Shown piece after piece: positions 63,235 to 64,000 of a stretch of DNA of 64,000 nucleotides. Source of the stretch: Amycolatopsis sp. EV170708-02-1 (lineage in GTDB: Bacteria; Actinomycetota; Actinomycetes; Mycobacteriales; Pseudonocardiaceae); NCBI RefSeq assembly GCF_022479115.1, contig NZ_CP092497.1, positions 1,984,001 to 2,048,000 on the forward strand, read 5' to 3'. The notes beneath the pieces were generated by a model. It worked only from the letters and a program-made list of their open reading frames with translations. It did no database searches and was not told the origin of the DNA. Position 1 is the stretch's first letter. Each line of letters starts with the position of its first letter. The position numbers were made by a program, and so were the translations under genes.

Positions 63235-64000
63235 TTGGGATCGAGACACACCAGGGTGGTGCGGAGTTCGGCGCTGATCGCGGGCCTCGCGCTCGCGGGC
63301 GGGCTCGCCACGGCGGCCCCCGCCGTCGCGGCCGACCAGGCCAAGCTCACCGCACCGGCCCTCACCGGCCCCTACGACGTCGGCACCACCGACCTCCACC
63401 TCGTCGACCGCTCCCGCGCCGATCCGTGGAAACCGGAGCGGCGCCGGGAGCTCATGGTCACCGTCACCTATCCGGCGGACCGGTTCGCCGACGGCCCGCG
63501 GGCGCCGTGGCTCACGCCCGGCGTGAGCGGCGTCATCGATCAGACGTTCGCGGCCGAGGACTATCTCGGTCTCCCGGTCGGCTCCATCGACTGGGCGTCG
63601 GCGAAGCGGCACGCCGAAACCGGCGTCCCGGTGGCGCACGGCGCACCGAAACCGGTGGCGCTCTTCTCCCCCGGGTTCGGCGGCCCTCGCGAGACGTACA
63701 CGACGATCGTCGACGACCTGGCCAGCCGCGGGTACGTGGTCGTCTCGCTTTCGCACACCTACGAAAGCGCCGCGGTCGAATTCCCCGGCGGCAGGCTCGA
63801 AACGGCCGTTCCGCCGGGCGAGGGACCGGAGTTCATGAAGAAGGCGCTCGACGCCCGGGTCGCCGACAGCCGGTTCGTCCTGGACAGGCTGTCGGACATC
63901 ACCCGCGGACAGAACCCGGACGCCGAGAACCGGCCGCTCCCCCGTGGGCTCGGCCGATCGCTCGACCTGTCCCGGGTCGGCGCCTACGGCCACTCCTACG
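63235..64000 (+). CDS. Secreted alpha/beta hydrolase, PAF-acetylhydrolase-like (cut by window end)
   Basis: 255 codons visible, C-terminus outside the window. The TTG at 63235 follows GGAAGGATTCCAGCA. A Sec signal peptide (to about residue 34, TAAPAVAADQ) precedes a mature domain beginning LTGPYDVGTTDLHLVDRSR and ELMVTVTYPAD. It contains LFSPGFGGPRETYTTIVDDL, the oxyanion region, and the window ends in VGAYGHSY, the start of the GHSxGG nucleophile elbow. It should be an exported esterase or lipase. It lies 100 bases after the TAXI gene. Confidence 0.85.
   Translation, partial: MGSRHTRVVRSSALIAGLALAGGLATAAPAVAADQAKLTAPALTGPYDVGTTDLHLVDRSRADPWKPERRRELMVTVTYPADRFADGPRAPWLTPGVSGVIDQTFAAEDYLGLPVGSIDWASAKRHAETGVPVAHGAPKPVALFSPGFGGPRETYTTIVDDLASRGYVVVSLSHTYESAAVEFPGGRLETAVPPGEGPEFMKKALDARVADSRFVLDRLSDITRGQNPDAENRPLPRGLGRSLDLSRVGAYGHSY

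Overview
This window is chromosomal DNA from a high-GC actinobacterium, most probably a pseudonocardial genus such as Amycolatopsis. The genus is an inference from gene content: a complete Pup-proteasome locus, mycothiol synthesis (mshC), a MabA-InhA pair, F420-type oxidoreductases and long intergenic palindromes that I associate with Amycolatopsis from memory. No rRNA, tRNA, CRISPR, transposase or phage gene is visible. Most genes start with ATG or GTG behind a purine-rich ribosome-binding site, and several appear to be leaderless.

Layout. 1-7.3 kb (minus strand): helY (cut by the window edge), a lipid kinase, tatC, tatA, a small membrane protein, pafC and pafB. 7.3-13.4 kb: accessory redox and regulatory genes (HxlR, quinone oxidoreductase, SRPBCC, SDR, F420-type LLM, ArsR, a secreted BNR/YCF48-type protein) and two small membrane proteins. 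13.4-14.7 kb: pafA. 14.9-18.6 kb: a PAP2-diacylglycerol kinase fusion, a DUF5937-type regulator, a secreted ricin-type lectin and four hairpins. 18.6-22.2 kb: the core cluster dop-pup-prcB-prcA. 22.2-25.7 kb: NUDIX, lipoprotein, aldo/keto reductase, a small protein and an EamA transporter. 25.8-27.6 kb: mpa (ARC). 27.9-39.4 kb: two exported proteins, trmI, a site-2 protease, a RecB-like nuclease, a thioesterase, an orphan ParA, hisG/hisE, ogt, ada-alkA, a HAD phosphatase and a PAC2 protein. 39.4-44.5 kb: a metallophosphoesterase, an HTH-MFS operon and a MarR-ABC-F resistance unit. 44.6-53.3 kb: mshC, a TipA-like MerR, a VWA-MoxR pair, two unknown proteins and an alpha/beta hydrolase-TetR pair. 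53.6-58.6 kb: ferrochelatase, a TetR-MFS-NTF2 cassette, fabI and fabG. 58.7-64 kb: MHS permease, two-component system, TAXI binding protein and a truncated secreted esterase.

How the genes work together. Mpa, PrcA/PrcB, Pup, PafA and Dop make up the pupylation-proteasome pathway; PafB/PafC form the linked DNA-damage regulator, and TatA/TatC with HelY follow as in mycobacteria. Here the locus is spread over about 25 kb by inserted accessory blocks. Pup ends directly in Gly-Gly-Glu, so Dop would be needed only as a depupylase.

Three things stand out. First, five conserved genes (pafB, pafA, site-2 protease, metallophosphoesterase and ferrochelatase) are broken by six apparent single-base losses, nearly all in G/C runs; restoring one base at each gives normal-length proteins, which points to sequence error. 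Second, at least ten long hairpins in a few recurring sequence families sit almost only behind genes, mostly between convergent pairs. Third, several regulator-target pairs carry clear operator candidates: a duplicated TetR site, a 38-bp palindrome before an HTH-MFS operon, a 10+10 inverted repeat before an LLM oxidoreductase, and a palindrome inside the promoter of an ABC-F gene with a leader that may be attenuated.
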